From Herpomyces periplanetae (Eukaryota > Ascomycota > Laboulbeniomycetes > Herpomycetales > Herpomycetaceae), in the NCBI GenBank assembly GCA_009733715.1, contig WMKJ01000166.1, forward strand, positions 1-21,468: a DNA stretch of 21,468 nt, written 5' to 3'. The notes under the pieces were generated by a model that had not been told where the DNA came from, did not search any database, and saw nothing but the letters and a program-made list of their open reading frames with translations. Below, one piece after another: positions 19,917 to 21,468 of the stretch; the stretch's first letter is position 1; each line of letters begins with the position of its first letter. A program made the position numbers and the translations under genes.

Positions 19917-20500
19917 AAATGAAGCATTAAAATGACTATCACGAAACGCCTTGGCGAAATACGGAAGACTTATTATTCTGAAATGTTTTTCGACAGTTTC
20001 CAAATATTGTGTAAGAATTGGCAGACACAGGATGGTAATAGAATTTGGGCTTAATCAAACCATGGGAAGGTACAAATAAATGGTGCTTTCTGCACTATTT
20101 GCTATAATGAAACAGACATATCAGTTTGCGAGATTCTATGGCTGCTCAAATTGAAAGACAAAATAGAATATGGCAGTTGTCTAAAATTGAGCTAATATTC
20201 TCAGAATTATATAAGAGCACAACTCCATCGTCTTTTCTCTATTTTTGTTATTCTGTAAATTATTATGTAACTGTATTTATCGCATATTGTGCTTCTACTG
20301 TTGTAGACCCCTCTTCATGTAAAATCTACATTGTAAAAAGTCTATAATCCTGTCTCGTATATCTTTAGGTGTTTCCTTGCCCAGTTCATTGTTACCTAAG
20401 CTCAAGTTGAATTCCGGACAACACCTAACCTATACTTTATCTTAACCATCACTTTTCCGTTCTCTTCCTTGTATTGAGCTGTTCTCTCCATAGACGATCT
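19917..20500. other. unassigned DNA right of the R element
   Basis: About 580 bp. The plus-strand frame at 20126-20347 starts protein-like but turns into low-complexity Tyr/Phe/Cys-rich sequence and matches no family I know. The minus strand shows short open pieces downstream of the protease-like remnant but no RT motif. Bases 19917-19921 (aaatg) may be the target repeat of the R element. Confidence 0.45.
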
Positions 20501-20790
20501 ATCTTCTAATCTTTTTCAACTGCAAGCATAATCGCACTAAGCTTACTTCGCGATCGTATATTTATCATACACCCGGAGTCAATTATCAGGAGTAGCGCTT
20601 TAAGAAACAACAGTGAAGATTTTCTTTGAGGCTTGGATAAGAACTCCAGTTCAACTGGCACATAGTGGGTTAAAATATAGTGGTTCCTTCTAGTCATTTT
20701 TTCCTTGCCTTTGGAACCCAAAAAATGTCTTCCATATCTGTCGTGACCAGTGGCACCCATAACATTTACACAAACAAGTCAATAAAGAGT
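20501..20790 (-). pseudogene. possible retroelement zinc-knuckle/protease remnant
   Basis: The minus-strand frame at 20760-20506 holds MGATGHDRYGRHF followed by GSKGKEKMTRRN, like a nucleocapsid knuckle (CGxxGHxxxxC) and its basic tail, with a Cys just upstream. Some 40 residues later comes ALLLIIDSGCMINIRSRSKL, which has the form of a retroelement aspartic protease active site (IDSGxSxxI). The order knuckle then protease fits both Ty1/copia and Ty3/gypsy. It is broken, and no RT was found next to it. It is on the same strand as the integrase fossil at 4560-5500, of which it could be the severed upstream part. Confidence 0.4.
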
Positions 20791-21468
20791 AGTTAAATAG
20801 TGGTACGGGATCGATTTCGGAGAATTATTTGGTAATATATTTCACGTATATTGTCAGCATAGTAACGGGTAATGGATATTTAGGCTGTGGAGCAATGTGG
20901 GTGCTCCAGAATGGTGAATTTATTTTTTTTGAGTAGAGAAGGTAGTGGGAAAATCTGAAGTGGATTGAAGAACACTATAGTGGGGTTAATGATTTTGTCA
21001 TTGGAGCTAAAGCTTAAAATGGAGGGTAAGATGAAAGATGAGGGAATAATATGGAGATAGTAATTTCATTTATGAGAAAAAATTTAAGGATGTAAGAATG
21101 CATGCAAAATCGGGTTAAGTAATTAGAGAGGAAGAAAATAAGGAATAATAATAAAAACCTCGCCTAAAGGGAAATATTTGGAATCGAAAATTAAATAATT
21201 ATAATATTATATGGGCAACAATGACCGAGTATGACTGAATGGGAAATTGACAAATAAATTTTCTAATTATAGCTCCAAGAGCAGTGAGAATGACGGACAT
21301 TACACAAATGGAGATATTCTGAAACAAGGGTAATTGCAATTAACATATTGTGAGATTTCAGTTTCGGGTTACAGAAGAACAGCACTAGATAGGGTAGATG
21401 AATAATTTATTGACCTTTGGAGACAGTGTTGCGTGAGCAAGACGAGTTATGTAAGGCAAAGTTTGGGG
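20791..21468. other. purine-skewed unassigned DNA at right edge
   Basis: About 680 bp with no recognisable coding sequence. From about 20930 to 21190 the plus strand is markedly purine-rich (runs such as gtagagaaggtagtggg and gagaggaagaaaataagg). If the retroelement remnant at 20501-20790 continues upstream, this would be its gag or leader region on the minus strand, but I cannot show that. Confidence 0.4.

Noticed and set aside
20126-20347. 73-codon plus-strand frame starting MRDSMAAQIERQ
   Set aside because: The start looks protein-like, but the rest is Tyr/Phe/Cys-rich low-complexity sequence; no domain, no conserved neighbour and no promoter signal could be argued.
1-21468. CRISPR array, phage, operon or bacterial gene cluster
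   Set aside because: No regular repeat-spacer pattern and no prokaryotic-style open frames; all recognisable proteins are fungal-type LTR retroelement fragments.

Overview
The window looks like gene-free, repeat-packed chromatin of a filamentous fungus. I found no intact host gene, tRNA, rRNA or CRISPR. Nearly everything recognisable is decayed Ty3/gypsy (Metaviridae) LTR retrotransposon DNA of the chromodomain-bearing type (chromoviruses). The fungal call rests on the pol fragments, above all an RNase H stretch of the fungal Maggy/Tf2-like style (DHKNLTYFTTTKVL), and on base changes that fit repeat-induced point mutation (RIP). Species is not determined. All family and boundary calls were made by eye.

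Layout, left to right. (1) 1-4200: very AT-rich. It holds a 38-bp direct repeat at the left edge, a broken protein-like frame at 363-806 that I cannot identify, and the 3' end of a chromovirus on the + strand (chromodomain-like stretch, purine tract, LTR starting TGTAACAC at 1449; family T). Another T-type LTR piece lies near 3925-4055. (2) 4235-5500, minus strand: integrase core and tail plus a possible chromodomain of a further gypsy element. (3) 6109-12357, minus strand: a T-family element with both LTRs, gag, reverse transcriptase and chromodomain pieces. Two foreign LTRs sit inside it: LTR 'R' copy A (6401-7314) in its 3' LTR, and LTR 'S' copy 1 (8101 to about 9162) in its pol region. (4) About 12367-19916, plus strand: an R-family chromovirus with both LTRs (copies B and C), gag, RT, RNase H, integrase and chromodomain. 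LTR 'S' copy 2 (16939-18038) is inserted in its integrase. (5) 19917-21468: mostly unassigned, with a zinc-knuckle/protease-like remnant on the minus strand.

The nesting gives relative ages. The T element is older than R copy A and S copy 1. The R element is older than S copy 2. The R element landed within about 10 bp of the outer end of the T element. LTR pairs differ a great deal, and many differences are C/T or G/A, so divergence-based dates would be unreliable if RIP acted. Nothing here supports a working gene system. The value of the window is its layered insertion record, three LTR families (T, R, S), and a possible place in centromeric or other heterochromatin.
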